A stretch of 27,135 nt of DNA from Candidatus Moraniibacteriota bacterium (GTDB taxonomy: Bacteria > Patescibacteriota > Minisyncoccia > Moranbacterales > UBA2206). Below, piece after piece: positions 1 through 6,565 of this stretch. Position numbers and translations under genes: made by a program. Where the stretch lies: NCBI GenBank assembly GCA_026396205.1, contig JAPLXF010000073.1, positions 1-27,135 on the forward strand, written 5' to 3'. The notes beneath the pieces were generated by a model that did not search any database, was not told the DNA's origin, and was given only the letters and a program-made list of their open reading frames with translations. Each line of letters begins with the position of its first letter. Position 1 is the first letter of the stretch.

Positions 1-4
1 GTAT

Positions 5-676
5 ATGGGAACAATCAAATCCTATGTAGCGAAAACCGAATATACCTTGAAAGTATTAAGCATAATTCCATTGCGCATGGAAAGAGTAACGGGGCAAGTT
101 AAAATCAGCTGGATTGAAGACAATGGAAAACCGGTGGGTGAATGGAATATTAAAAAGTTGCCGGCTATTACATCTGAAGCGCTTCCTGAAAAGATAACCG
201 GTAATATTTTTTTAGCCCTAGTAATGGTACTTCTATTCATAACAACCCTTACTAATCGAGCGAATCTAGGAACAAAATTATCCAGATTACTGATATTTTA
301 TGTGCTGAATATTCTAGTACTGCTGATTTTCATTTCTGTGGTAAAACAGAGCGCTGTTGCAGAAATGCTTTCGCCACAAGGTTTCGTGGTTGTTTCAATG
401 GCTACGCTGGCAGTTGGTTTAATGGCGAGCCTTTTGCTTGTAAGAGAAAAGAAAGTAGATAATTCATGGGCTATGTTTACTGAGATATTCATAGTCGGAG
501 TTGTGGTCATTTTTTCTATACCGGGTACCATTTGCAGTCCGGGAAATTATGCCGCGATTTTTGCTCTTTTAGCCTCATCCTGCGCAGTCGGATTTATTCT
601 GGCAATTCCAATTCGCAGATATAAATTAAGGAGATTAAAAGCGGTCATGCCCTTTGGCTTTCAAAAAGAATTGTAA
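5..676 (+). CDS. Hypothetical polytopic membrane protein, possibly 5'-truncated by the window edge
   Basis: I do not recognise this 223-residue protein. The first ~55 residues are soluble and mixed in character. They are followed by about five hydrophobic segments (roughly residues 65-85, 95-113, 126-146, 157-177 and 183-202) and a short basic C-terminus. The reading frame stays open to the left edge of the window, so the ATG at position 5 may be internal and the real N-terminus may be missing. No catalytic motif is visible. It converges on the NYN-domain gene, and the two share a bidirectional hairpin terminator just after the stop codon. The membrane topology is a prediction from hydrophobicity only. 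Confidence 0.6.
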   Translation: MGTIKSYVAKTEYTLKVLSIIPLRMERVTGQVKISWIEDNGKPVGEWNIKKLPAITSEALPEKITGNIFLALVMVLLFITTLTNRANLGTKLSRLLIFYVLNILVLLIFISVVKQSAVAEMLSPQGFVVVSMATLAVGLMASLLLVREKKVDNSWAMFTEIFIVGVVVIFSIPGTICSPGNYAAIFALLASSCAVGFILAIPIRRYKLRRLKAVMPFGFQKEL

Positions 677-687
677 GCGAAAATAAA

Positions 688-727
688 AGAGCCCCGTCAG
701 TTAAAAATTGACGAGGATCTATTTTTA
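688..727. terminator. Bidirectional hairpin terminator
   Basis: The stem pairs 692-702 with 706-716 (11 bp, one mismatch and one G-U pair, loop AAA). A T-rich tract follows on the + strand (719-726) and an A-rich tract precedes it, which becomes a T tract on the - strand. It separates the convergent membrane-protein and NYN genes. Confidence 0.7.
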
Positions 728-729
728 TC

Positions 730-1227
730 TTAAATAAGAAACTTCTTTTTGTTTTCTGAAATATTCGTGAATTCATCTGCTTTTTCAATCAATTTGCTAC
801 TGGAGGATTCGGCAAAAGCGATGACTTCCACCCGGCAGCCGGTCGTGTTTTGCAGGTATTCCACCAGCGGAACGTAATCGCCGTCGCCGGAAACCAAAAT
901 AATTACATCCAAACTTTTAGTTAATTTAATCGCATCTACTGTAATGCCGACATCCCAGTCGCCTTTTTTAGCACCGCCGGGAAAAATCTGCAAATCTTTG
1001 GTTTTGACTTCAAATCCTTGTTTCCCTAAGGCTTCGAAGAATTTTTCTTCCTGGCCTTCCAAAGTCTTGATGCCATAGGCAATGGCGCGGATAAGCTTCC
1101 TTTCTCCTGCTCCGCTTTTAAGAATTTGGCCGAAGTTGACTTTTTTCTGGTAAAGCACCTTAGCGCTGTAATAGAGGTTTTGGATATCTACCAGCATGCC
1201 GACTCTTTGGTCTTTAAATATAGACAT
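730..1227 (-). CDS. NYN (LabA/DUF88-like, PIN-fold) domain protein
   Basis: This 165-residue single-domain protein has the acidic residues expected of the NYN/PIN-like nuclease fold: Asp14 in MLVDIQNLYYSA, Asp90, Asp92 and Asp98 in GDWDVGITVDA, and Asp115 and Asp117 in SGDGDYVPLV. Family members are RNases or RNA-processing factors that use Mg2+ at this acidic cluster; the substrate here is unknown. The length is typical of stand-alone LabA-like proteins. The ATG start follows AT-rich repeat DNA without a visible Shine-Dalgarno sequence. It lies downstream of rpsO on the same strand, separated by about 108 bp of repeat. Family assignment is confident, biological role is not. Confidence 0.85.
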   Translation of the reverse strand: MSIFKDQRVGMLVDIQNLYYSAKVLYQKKVNFGQILKSGAGERKLIRAIAYGIKTLEGQEEKFFEALGKQGFEVKTKDLQIFPGGAKKGDWDVGITVDAIKLTKSLDVIILVSGDGDYVPLVEYLQNTTGCRVEVIAFAESSSSKLIEKADEFTNISENKKKFLI

Positions 1228-1335
1228 AAAAATAAATTTCTAATTTTTAATTTCTAATTTTTAATCAAATTGTTAATGTTTCAATTTTTAAAAATTGGTT
1301 ATCTATTAGTAATTAGAAATTCTTAATTATTAATT
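1228..1335. repeat. AT-rich degenerate intergenic repeat
   Basis: The spacer between rpsO and the NYN gene consists of repeated words such as TTTCTAATTTTTAA and AATTAGAAATT, with a perfect 16-bp palindrome at 1282-1297. The same vocabulary recurs in frame inside uvrD (5475-5576 and 6125-6340) and upstream of the S1 gene (16449-16490). It therefore looks like a dispersed, degenerating repeat family rather than random AT-rich sequence. Confidence 0.55.
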
Positions 1336-1602
1336 TTACTTTAACTCTAGCTTTTTGATCAGCTTCTTGTATTCTTTTTCGTTGGTTTTTTCCAAATAAG
1401 ACATCAGTTTCTTCCTTTTGGAAACCATTTTGAGCAGTCCCCGGCGCGAGTGGAAATCTTTCTTGTTCTTCTTGAGGTGGCTAGTCAGCTTTTTAATCCG
1501 CTCGGTGAAAAGGGCGATTTGATATTCCGGCGAACCGGTATCCTTTTCATGCCGCTTAACTTCTTTGGTAGCTTTTTCCTTTTGTTTGGCGTTGAGAGCC
1601 AT
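1336..1602 (-). CDS. rpsO: 30S ribosomal protein S15
   Basis: This 88-residue protein is the usual length of S15 and carries its signature: an N-terminal helix ending in HEKDTGSPEYQIALFTERI, then LTSHLKKNKKDFHSRRGLLKMVSKRKKLMSYL. S15 binds 16S rRNA at the helix 20/21/22 junction and organises the platform of the small subunit. A Gram-negative-type polynucleotide phosphorylase partner (pnp) is not next to it here. The ATG at 1602 has no clear Shine-Dalgarno; instead about 100 nt of structured leader separate it from a good sigma-70-type promoter. In several bacteria S15 represses its own translation by binding such a leader, so autoregulation is plausible but not shown. Confidence 0.97.
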   Translation of the reverse strand: MALNAKQKEKATKEVKRHEKDTGSPEYQIALFTERIKKLTSHLKKNKKDFHSRRGLLKMVSKRKKLMSYLEKTNEKEYKKLIKKLELK

Positions 1603-1703
1603 ATGATTTTCGGCCGAACTGAAGCATCGCTTTCGCGCTAGCCCCGTGGTCCCGCCTCGGGATTTTACGGGGCAAACTGCAGTTGGCTATGAATTAATTA
1701 GGT
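1603..1703 (-). promoter_or_regulatory. Structured leader of rpsO (possible S15 autoregulatory element or REP-like repeat)
   Basis: On the transcript strand the leader contains a 7-bp perfect GC stem (1673-1667 with 1647-1641) that encloses a second stem (CCCG/CGGG, 1661-1658 with 1654-1651). A small GAAA-loop hairpin lies near 1640-1627. No Shine-Dalgarno is visible before the start codon. The nested GC stem could be the S15 binding site used for autoregulation, or one of the dispersed GCCCCGT...ACGGGGC palindromes seen elsewhere in the window. The sequence alone does not decide between them. Confidence 0.45.
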
Positions 1704-1709
1704 TTAATG

Positions 1710-1738
1710 AGTATAAAACAGAATATTTTTTTTGTCTA
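1710..1738 (-). promoter_or_regulatory. Sigma-70-type promoter of rpsO
   Basis: Reading the minus strand, TAGACA (1738-1733) and TATACT (1715-1710) are separated by 17 bp. The promoter overlaps the last codons of the upstream ATPase gene, so rpsO can be transcribed independently. Expected transcription start is near 1703. Confidence 0.65.
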
Positions 1739-2701
1739 GCCTTGGTTTCCCGAATAGCGGTGCGCGATTTCCAGCACATCTTCCCGAGTGACTTCCGGGA
1801 TTTTCCCCGCTATGCCCTTTTTGACATATTGGATTTTGACATTGCTGCAAGTTTCGTCCAAAAGATCAATGGCTTTGTCCGGAAAACAGCGGTCGGGCAG
1901 GATTTTGCCGGCTTCCTCGACAATAACGGGCAGAATCGATTCAGGAATGGAAACATTATGATAGACGGCGTATTTTTCTTGGATGCCCTTTATAATTTCC
2001 AGCGTTTCTTCCGGATTGGGTTCTTTGACCATAATCGGCTGGAGCCGTCTTTCAAAAGCCGGATCATTCTGGAAATATTTTTTGAATTCCATGGGCGTGC
2101 TGGCGCCGATAATTTGCAATTCGCCTCTGGCCATAGCTGGTTTCAGAATATCACCAATAGAAAGATTTTCTCCGGAATCCTCTGAAATCATCAAGTTATG
2201 GATTTCATCGATAAAGAGAATGATATTCCGGCCGGAGCGGGAAATTTCCGCAATCATATTTTTCATTCTAGATTCAAACTCGCCGCGGTATTTGGTGCCG
2301 GCCATCAAGCCGTTGAGATCCAGCGCCAGAACTCTTTTATTCTGCAAGTCTCTGGGGATGTTGCCTTCCACGATTTTTTGCGCCAAGCCTTCCACGATGG
2401 CGGTTTTGCCGACGCCGGCCTCACCGACCAGAATCACATTATTTTTGGTGCGGCGCCCCATAATGACGGCCAGCTGTTCGATTTCTTTTTTGCGGCCAAT
2501 GACCGGATCGGATTTGCCTTCGCGCACTTCTTGGGTAACATCGCGAGAAAAACTGTCCAGCACGGAAGTTCCGGAAAGTGAGAATGAAAACATATTTTTG
2601 TTTTTAATAAATTGAAAAATTAATATTAAAATCCCAATACCGATTAAAAAATAAGCGGCGTTGGAAATGGAACTTTGATTGAGGGAAATAAAATCTAACA
2701 T
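1736..2701 (-). CDS. Membrane-anchored single-ring ClpA/ClpB D1-type AAA+ ATPase
   Basis: This 321-residue protein has one transmembrane segment (about residues 16-33) followed by one AAA+ module that resembles the first ATPase ring of ClpA/ClpB/ClpC. Visible motifs are Walker A GEAGVGKT (93-100), the substrate-gripping pore loop GTKYRGEFE (135-143), Walker B ILFIDE (161-166), sensor 1 around 198-202, arginine fingers FERRL (216-220), and the C-terminal small domain to about 315. Full ClpC is about 800 residues and has an N-domain and a second ring; both are absent here, and there is no ClpP-docking loop. The start codon coincides with the expected transcription start of an extended -10 promoter. 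Likely role (inferred): an unfoldase or remodelling ATPase at the inner membrane face. Confidence 0.85.
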   Translation of the reverse strand: MLDFISLNQSSISNAAYFLIGIGILILIFQFIKNKNMFSFSLSGTSVLDSFSRDVTQEVREGKSDPVIGRKKEIEQLAVIMGRRTKNNVILVGEAGVGKTAIVEGLAQKIVEGNIPRDLQNKRVLALDLNGLMAGTKYRGEFESRMKNMIAEISRSGRNIILFIDEIHNLMISEDSGENLSIGDILKPAMARGELQIIGASTPMEFKKYFQNDPAFERRLQPIMVKEPNPEETLEIIKGIQEKYAVYHNVSIPESILPVIVEEAGKILPDRCFPDKAIDLLDETCSNVKIQYVKKGIAGKIPEVTREDVLEIAHRYSGNQG

Positions 2702-2716
2702 AGTTTCATTATACCA
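2701..2716 (-). promoter_or_regulatory. Extended -10 promoter giving a leaderless mRNA for the AAA+ gene
   Basis: The minus strand reads TGGTATAAT (TGn extension plus -10 hexamer at 2713-2708), then six bases, then the A of ATG at 2701. The usual -10 to start spacing puts +1 on that A. No good -35 and no Shine-Dalgarno are present. Confidence 0.5.
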
Positions 2717-2718
2717 TA

Positions 2719-2753
2719 AAAAACCGTCCCGATTTATAGTCGAGACGGTTTTG
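2719..2753 (-). terminator. Hairpin terminator of the Cys-rich surface protein gene
   Basis: A 13-bp stem (2752-2740 with 2732-2720, one mismatch, 7-nt loop) is followed on the minus strand by six or more T. It lies directly upstream of the AAA+ gene promoter and insulates the two genes. Confidence 0.75.
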
Positions 2754-2772
2754 GAAACTTTACTAAATTCAG

Positions 2773-3777
2773 CTAGTAGTTTTTACATGCTCCATCCTTA
2801 CAGATTTGTCCGGTAGGACAGGGTATAGTTTTCTGACTAGGTGTCGTTCCATTACAAATTCTTTCAATTACGGCAGCGTTTCCAACGCAAGTATCGCTAG
2901 TAGAATTTTGGACAGATCCTCCATCGCTTGTCCTGTATGTAAGGTTGGTTTTTTTAGTTATGTCTTCCTTGTCAGTATCATTACAGAATGCTTTACAAAC
3001 GCATTTGCCTGCCGCGCAAACTCCCGTGCCTCCTCCCGTATTACATTCTTTGTCACAACCAATAGATGTATTTTTAGGAGCCGTGCCGTCACAAAATTGT
3101 TCAATTAATGTTGTATTTGAGCCTGAAAAACATTCATCTTTTCGAGTAACTGTTTCTCCGCTAGCAAGACGCGCAGTAAGAGTTCCTGCAATAAAAGAAT
3201 TTTTACCGCCTGATTTAGTACAAGTTGGCGTTACGCTTGTCTTGCAAGCTCCGGCTGAGCAGGTTTGGTTGGCTGTGCATTTTTTTGCATTTGCACAACT
3301 ACTCCCACATTTATCTTTATTGGTTTGGAGGTCTACACAATTTCCATCACCACAATTGGTAGTTTTTTTATCAGGGCAAGTTACTGCAGCAGGATTAGTA
3401 AATTTGGCAGTTAAGTCTAAATCTTTCGTCATTGTTATAGTGCAAACAGCGCCTGGACATTTGGACCAGTCCCAATTAGAAAATTTATATCCACTTTTCG
3501 GAACAACAGTTATTATAACAACAGCATTTTTTGAAAAACTGCATTTAAATTTTGTTTCTGTTTGTGTTGTACAGGGGTTACTGTTTTGCTTTGTCGCATT
3601 TGAACTATTGACTGACAATACCTTTCCTCCCTCACCGGCTGTTACGGTCAAGTTATATTTGACTGAATTGATTTGGCTTACTCCATATCCACCAGCAATC
3701 ATTAGGCCTCCTGTGGCCAGCGTGATCAGCGCGATTTTTACCGCAGTGCTTGTTTTGGTTTTTGTTTGTGTTGACAT
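2773..3777 (-). CDS. Secreted or surface-anchored Cys-rich repeat protein
   Basis: This 334-residue protein starts at an ATG; an in-frame TTG five codons upstream is less likely. An N-terminal basic stretch and one hydrophobic segment (about residues 13-33) suggest a signal anchor. Next comes a domain resembling the bacterial InlB-type B-repeat (NLTVTAGEGGKV... GYKFSNW ...LTAKF). The rest is very rich in cysteine, with two related ~70-residue repeats: each has a DxC...LIExxC or VIERIC core, then an (N/D)GT(T/A)P segment and a C...C.AG.C ending. The even spacing of cysteines suggests disulfide-stabilised modules exposed outside the cell. No enzymatic motif is seen. Function is probably adhesion or envelope structure, by inference only. 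Confidence 0.7.
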   Translation of the reverse strand: MSTQTKTKTSTAVKIALITLATGGLMIAGGYGVSQINSVKYNLTVTAGEGGKVLSVNSSNATKQNSNPCTTQTETKFKCSFSKNAVVIITVVPKSGYKFSNWDWSKCPGAVCTITMTKDLDLTAKFTNPAAVTCPDKKTTNCGDGNCVDLQTNKDKCGSSCANAKKCTANQTCSAGACKTSVTPTCTKSGGKNSFIAGTLTARLASGETVTRKDECFSGSNTTLIEQFCDGTAPKNTSIGCDKECNTGGGTGVCAAGKCVCKAFCNDTDKEDITKKTNLTYRTSDGGSVQNSTSDTCVGNAAVIERICNGTTPSQKTIPCPTGQICKDGACKNY

Positions 3778-3789
3778 TTTTTTTATCTT

Positions 3790-3824
3790 CAAATTATATA
3801 AAATAAAAAACTTTATATAATTTG
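3790..3824 (-). promoter_or_regulatory. Promoter of the Cys-rich gene within a perfect inverted repeat
   Basis: A perfect 13-bp inverted repeat (3790-3802 and 3812-3824, 9-bp spacer) covers the promoter region. The minus-strand -10 TATAAT is at 3798-3793, about 16 bases before the ATG. The arms could be an operator for a dimeric regulator, or a repeat element. Confidence 0.45.
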
Positions 3825-3956
3825 AAATTAATTAATAGGTTATGCCTTTATTATAGATCTCTTTGAAAATAGCGCAAGCGGGCGTCAAGGGGGGGCTGTG
3901 GATAACTTAAATTGCTAATGTATGCGAATATTGGGCAAATGGTTGCGAATGCGAAT

Positions 3957-3979
3957 TTTTGGACATCCGATGTCCAAAA
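3957..3979. promoter_or_regulatory. Palindrome upstream of uvrD
   Basis: TTTTGGACAT (3957-3966), three bases, then its exact complement ATGTCCAAAA (3970-3979). It lies about 55 bp upstream of the helicase start codon, where an operator would be expected. It does not match the Gram-positive or E. coli LexA box consensus that I know. Confidence 0.4.
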
Positions 3980-4018
3980 GGGCAAACGCGCAAACTCTGT
4001 GATTATAACTTTAAACTG

Positions 4019-4035
4019 TGTTAAAATAAATTCTA
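4019..4035 (+). promoter_or_regulatory. Extended -10 promoter next to the uvrD start codon
   Basis: TGTTAAAAT (TGn at 4019-4021, -10 at 4022-4027) lies seven bases before the ATG at 4035. This predicts a leaderless or nearly leaderless mRNA, in the same arrangement as the AAA+ and HNH genes. No Shine-Dalgarno is visible. Confidence 0.45.
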
Positions 4036-6473
4036 TGGAAAGCGAAATACTCCAAAATTTAAATCCGGAACAGCGCGTGGCGGTGGAAACCACCGAGGGG
4101 CCGGTTTTGATTATCGCCGGCGCCGGCAGCGGAAAAACCAAAGCGCTAACGCACCGGGTAGCCTATTTAATAAAGAAGAAAGGCGTCAATCCGCGCAGTA
4201 TTTTGGCGGTAACTTTTACCAATAAAGCCGCGGGAGAAATGAAAGAAAGAATCCATAAATTGCTTGCCGATGCGAACCTACGAATGAAATCCGAATCTGC
4301 GAATGATTCGAATGAGCGCGTTCGTAGCGCGCTTTTCGCATACGAATTACCCACTGTCGGCACCTTCCATTCCATCTGCGCCAGGATTTTGCGCTGGGAA
4401 ATTGACAGAGTGGGCTATAAAAAATCCTTTAATATTTTTGACGCGCAGGATCAGTTGGCGCTGGTAAAAAGAGTGTTAAAAGAACTGAATATTGACATTG
4501 ACCAGTTTAATCCCAATGGAATTTTAAATGCCATATCCAAAGCCAAGAACGAACTCATCGACGCAAAAATGTTCGCTGATTCTATCGGCGGGTTTTATGA
4601 GGAAGTAGTTTCCAAAGCCTACAATTTATACCAGCAGAAACTCAAAGACCAAAATGCGCTGGACTTTGACGATCTTCTTATGGTGACGGTCAGGCTGCTG
4701 CAAAAATTTCCTGAAGTCTTGGAAAAATACCAGCGGTTTTTTAAATATATTCTGGTGGACGAATACCAGGATACTAATCACGCGCAATATGTCCTGGTCA
4801 AAATGCTGGCGGAAAAATACCGCAATCTGTGTGTGGTGGGCGATGATTGGCAGGGCATTTACAGTTGGCGGGGCGCCAATATCCAGAACATTTTGGATTT
4901 TGAAAAAGATTATCCGGAAGCCAAAATTATCAAATTGGAGCAAAATTACCGTTCCACGCAGAACATTCTGGACGCGGCTTACGGCGTTATTTCCAAGAAC
5001 GTCAACCGCAAAGACAAGAAGCTTTGGACGGACCAAAAAAGCGGCCAAAAGCTGACTTCCTACGAAGCCTTGGACGAAAAAGAAGAAGCGCAGTTTGTGG
5101 TGGAAGAAATCCAAAAAATACGTCATCCTGAGCGGAGCGAAGGATCTCGAGATTCTTCGGCAAGGCCTCAGAATGACAAATATAATTTTTCCGATTTTGT
5201 AGTGCTCTACCGCACCAACGCCCAATCCCGGATTTTGGAAGAAATGATGCTTAGAAATTCCATTCCTTATAGGATTATCGGTGGCGTCCGTTTTTATCAA
5301 AGAAAAGAAATCAAGGACGTCATTGGATATTTGCGGCTCATCAATAATTTCAGCGACGAAGTTTCTTTGGAAAGAATAATAAACGAACCCAGGCGAAATA
5401 TCGGGGAAATCACAATCGATAAATGGATTGCTTTTGCAAAAGAAAATAGTCTGGATTTAATAATGGCAGGACTTAAAATTTCTAATTCCCAATTTCTAAT
5501 TTCTAATCAAGTTCCAAATTCTAAATTCAAAATTCCCACTCAAAATTCAAAATTCTCAATTCAAAATTCGCGTATGGATAATATTGCCAAGTTTTGCGAA
5601 TTTATAAAAAGGATGGGCGAAGTTAAAAATAATATAACACTCACAGATTTTATTGAAAAAGTCTATAAAGAATCGGGTTACGAAAAATATCTTTTGGACG
5701 GCACTGAAGAAGGCGAAATGCGCCACGAAAATGTGCTGGAACTGCTGACGGTGGCTAAAAAATACGAGGACATCAAAGAAGAAGGCCTGGCGCAATTTTT
5801 GGAAGAAGTGGCCTTGATTTCCGACACGGATAATATTGACCAGGGTAAAGACGCGGTGCATCTGATGACGCTCCACAGCGCCAAAGGGTTGGAATTTAAA
5901 GTGGTTTTTATTGTCGGCTTGGAAGAAGGCATCCTACCACATTCCCGCAGTATGTTAAGCCGGGAAGAAATGGAAGAAGAAAGGCGCCTCATGTATGTCG
6001 GGCTCACCCGCGCCAAAGAAAAAGTCTATCTGCTGTTTACGATGGGGCGAAATATTTTCGGCTCTACTCAATCCAATCCACCGTCACGGTTTTTAGATGA
6101 TATTCCTAGCCATCTTATAGAAGATGGAATTTCTAATAACCAATTTCCAATTTCTCCCGCTGCAGCGGGACCCCGCCAAGGCGGTGGCAATCAATTATCA
6201 AACTCCAATTTTAAAAATTCCAATAATAGTTTCTATAAAAAATCATATTATTCCAAATCCAGTTCGAAAAAAATGAGAAATATCACTTTCATAAATAAAA
6301 ATCCAAATTACAAATTACCAATTACAAATTACCGCTCGGGAGAGCGCATTCACCACGAAACTTTCGGCGACGGCCTAATAATTTCCGCGTCCGGCGACAC
6401 CCTCACCGTCGCTTTCAAAAAAGCAGGCCTTAAAAAAATTTCAGCCACCCTCGCGCCGATAAAGAAAATATAA
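4035..6473 (+). CDS. uvrD: UvrD/PcrA/Rep superfamily 1A DNA helicase carrying in-frame repeat insertions
   Basis: This is an ATP-driven 3'-5' helicase for repair and replication restart, 812 residues from the ATG at 4035. The frame extends 41 codons upstream, but that part is repeat-like and poorly conserved in character. Visible motifs: Q-motif region LNPEQRVAV (about 9-17), Walker A AGAGSGKT (28-35), motif Ia TFTNKAAGEMKERI (60-73), GTFHSICARILR (109-120), motif II VDEYQDTN (about 240), motif III VGDDWQGIYSWRGA, LEQNYRST, HSAKGLEFKVVF and VGLTRAKE. Unlike typical homologues it carries at least four low-complexity or repeat-derived segments at about residues 79-106, 362-383, 481-514 and 697-767; all are in frame and all lie between motifs. 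A Tudor-like C-terminal segment (GERIHHETFGDG...) ends the protein. Identity within the UvrD/PcrA group is not resolved. Confidence 0.93.
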   Translation: MESEILQNLNPEQRVAVETTEGPVLIIAGAGSGKTKALTHRVAYLIKKKGVNPRSILAVTFTNKAAGEMKERIHKLLADANLRMKSESANDSNERVRSALFAYELPTVGTFHSICARILRWEIDRVGYKKSFNIFDAQDQLALVKRVLKELNIDIDQFNPNGILNAISKAKNELIDAKMFADSIGGFYEEVVSKAYNLYQQKLKDQNALDFDDLLMVTVRLLQKFPEVLEKYQRFFKYILVDEYQDTNHAQYVLVKMLAEKYRNLCVVGDDWQGIYSWRGANIQNILDFEKDYPEAKIIKLEQNYRSTQNILDAAYGVISKNVNRKDKKLWTDQKSGQKLTSYEALDEKEEAQFVVEEIQKIRHPERSEGSRDSSARPQNDKYNFSDFVVLYRTNAQSRILEEMMLRNSIPYRIIGGVRFYQRKEIKDVIGYLRLINNFSDEVSLERIINEPRRNIGEITIDKWIAFAKENSLDLIMAGLKISNSQFLISNQVPNSKFKIPTQNSKFSIQNSRMDNIAKFCEFIKRMGEVKNNITLTDFIEKVYKESGYEKYLLDGTEEGEMRHENVLELLTVAKKYEDIKEEGLAQFLEEVALISDTDNIDQGKDAVHLMTLHSAKGLEFKVVFIVGLEEGILPHSRSMLSREEMEEERRLMYVGLTRAKEKVYLLFTMGRNIFGSTQSNPPSRFLDDIPSHLIEDGISNNQFPISPAAAGPRQGGGNQLSNSNFKNSNNSFYKKSYYSKSSSKKMRNITFINKNPNYKLPITNYRSGERIHHETFGDGLIISASGDTLTVAFKKAGLKKISATLAPIKKI
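4264..4350 (+). repeat. GCGAAT-type repeat inserted in frame in uvrD
   Basis: This stretch repeats the words GCGAA, TCGAAT and CGAAT (for example TGCGAATGATTCGAATGAG). It resembles the intergenic sequence just upstream of the gene (3918-3956) and the ATTCGTAATTCGTA repeat at 12774-12813. It adds roughly 15-25 residues between motif Ia and the GTFHS motif. Confidence 0.5.
5119..5180 (+). repeat. Palindromic dispersed repeat inserted in frame in uvrD
   Basis: The outer arms GTCATCCTGAG and CTCAGAATGAC pair almost fully, enclosing GGAGCGAAGGATC and ATTCTTCGGCAAGG. The encoded peptide begins HPERSEGS, a hallmark of this widespread repeat when it is read in this frame. The relative at 8030-8090 also gives HPERS in one frame. 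Confidence 0.7.
5475..5576 (+). repeat. AT-rich repeat read in frame in uvrD
   Basis: The segment is made of variations on TTCTAATTTC, CCAAATTCTAAATTC and AAAATTCAAAATTC, giving an Asn/Ser/Phe/Ile-rich peptide (ISNSQFLISNQ, NSKFKI, NSKFSI). It belongs to the same vocabulary as the intergenic repeats at 1228-1335. Confidence 0.6.
6125..6340 (+). repeat. Composite repeat block in the C-terminal linker of uvrD
   Basis: AT-rich repeat words (CCAATTTCCAATTTC, AAATTACCAATTACAAATTACC) flank two GC-rich palindromes: CCCGCTGCAGCGGG and CCGCCAAGGCGG (about 6157-6186). The block encodes a disordered Asn/Ser/Lys-rich linker before the C-terminal domain. Confidence 0.6.
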
Positions 6474-6490
6474 ACAAAATTAAATAACCA

Positions 6491-6517
6491 AAAAAGAGCC
6501 AATAGGGGCTCTTTTAT
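6491..6517. terminator. Bidirectional terminator between uvrD and the LysM-CHAP gene
   Basis: AAAAGAGCC (6492-6500) pairs with GGCTCTTTT (6507-6515) around a 6-nt loop, with T tracts in both directions. It serves uvrD on + and the convergent hydrolase gene on -. The bases up to 6565 contain a short CTAACGC tandem (about 6543-6560). Confidence 0.75.
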
Positions 6518-6565
6518 AATAAATCTTCAATTGATCTAATAAGCTAACGCCTAACGCCTAAAAAG

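Noticed and set aside
1646..2581. Long + strand frames opposite the AAA+ ATPase gene (127-210 codons)
   Set aside because: They are shadows of a gene with complete AAA+ motifs, and their translations show no family resemblance.
3912..4034. 41-codon upstream extension of uvrD
   Set aside because: The sequence is repeat-like and includes the palindrome at 3957-3979; the ATG at 4035 directly precedes the conserved helicase start and has its own extended -10.
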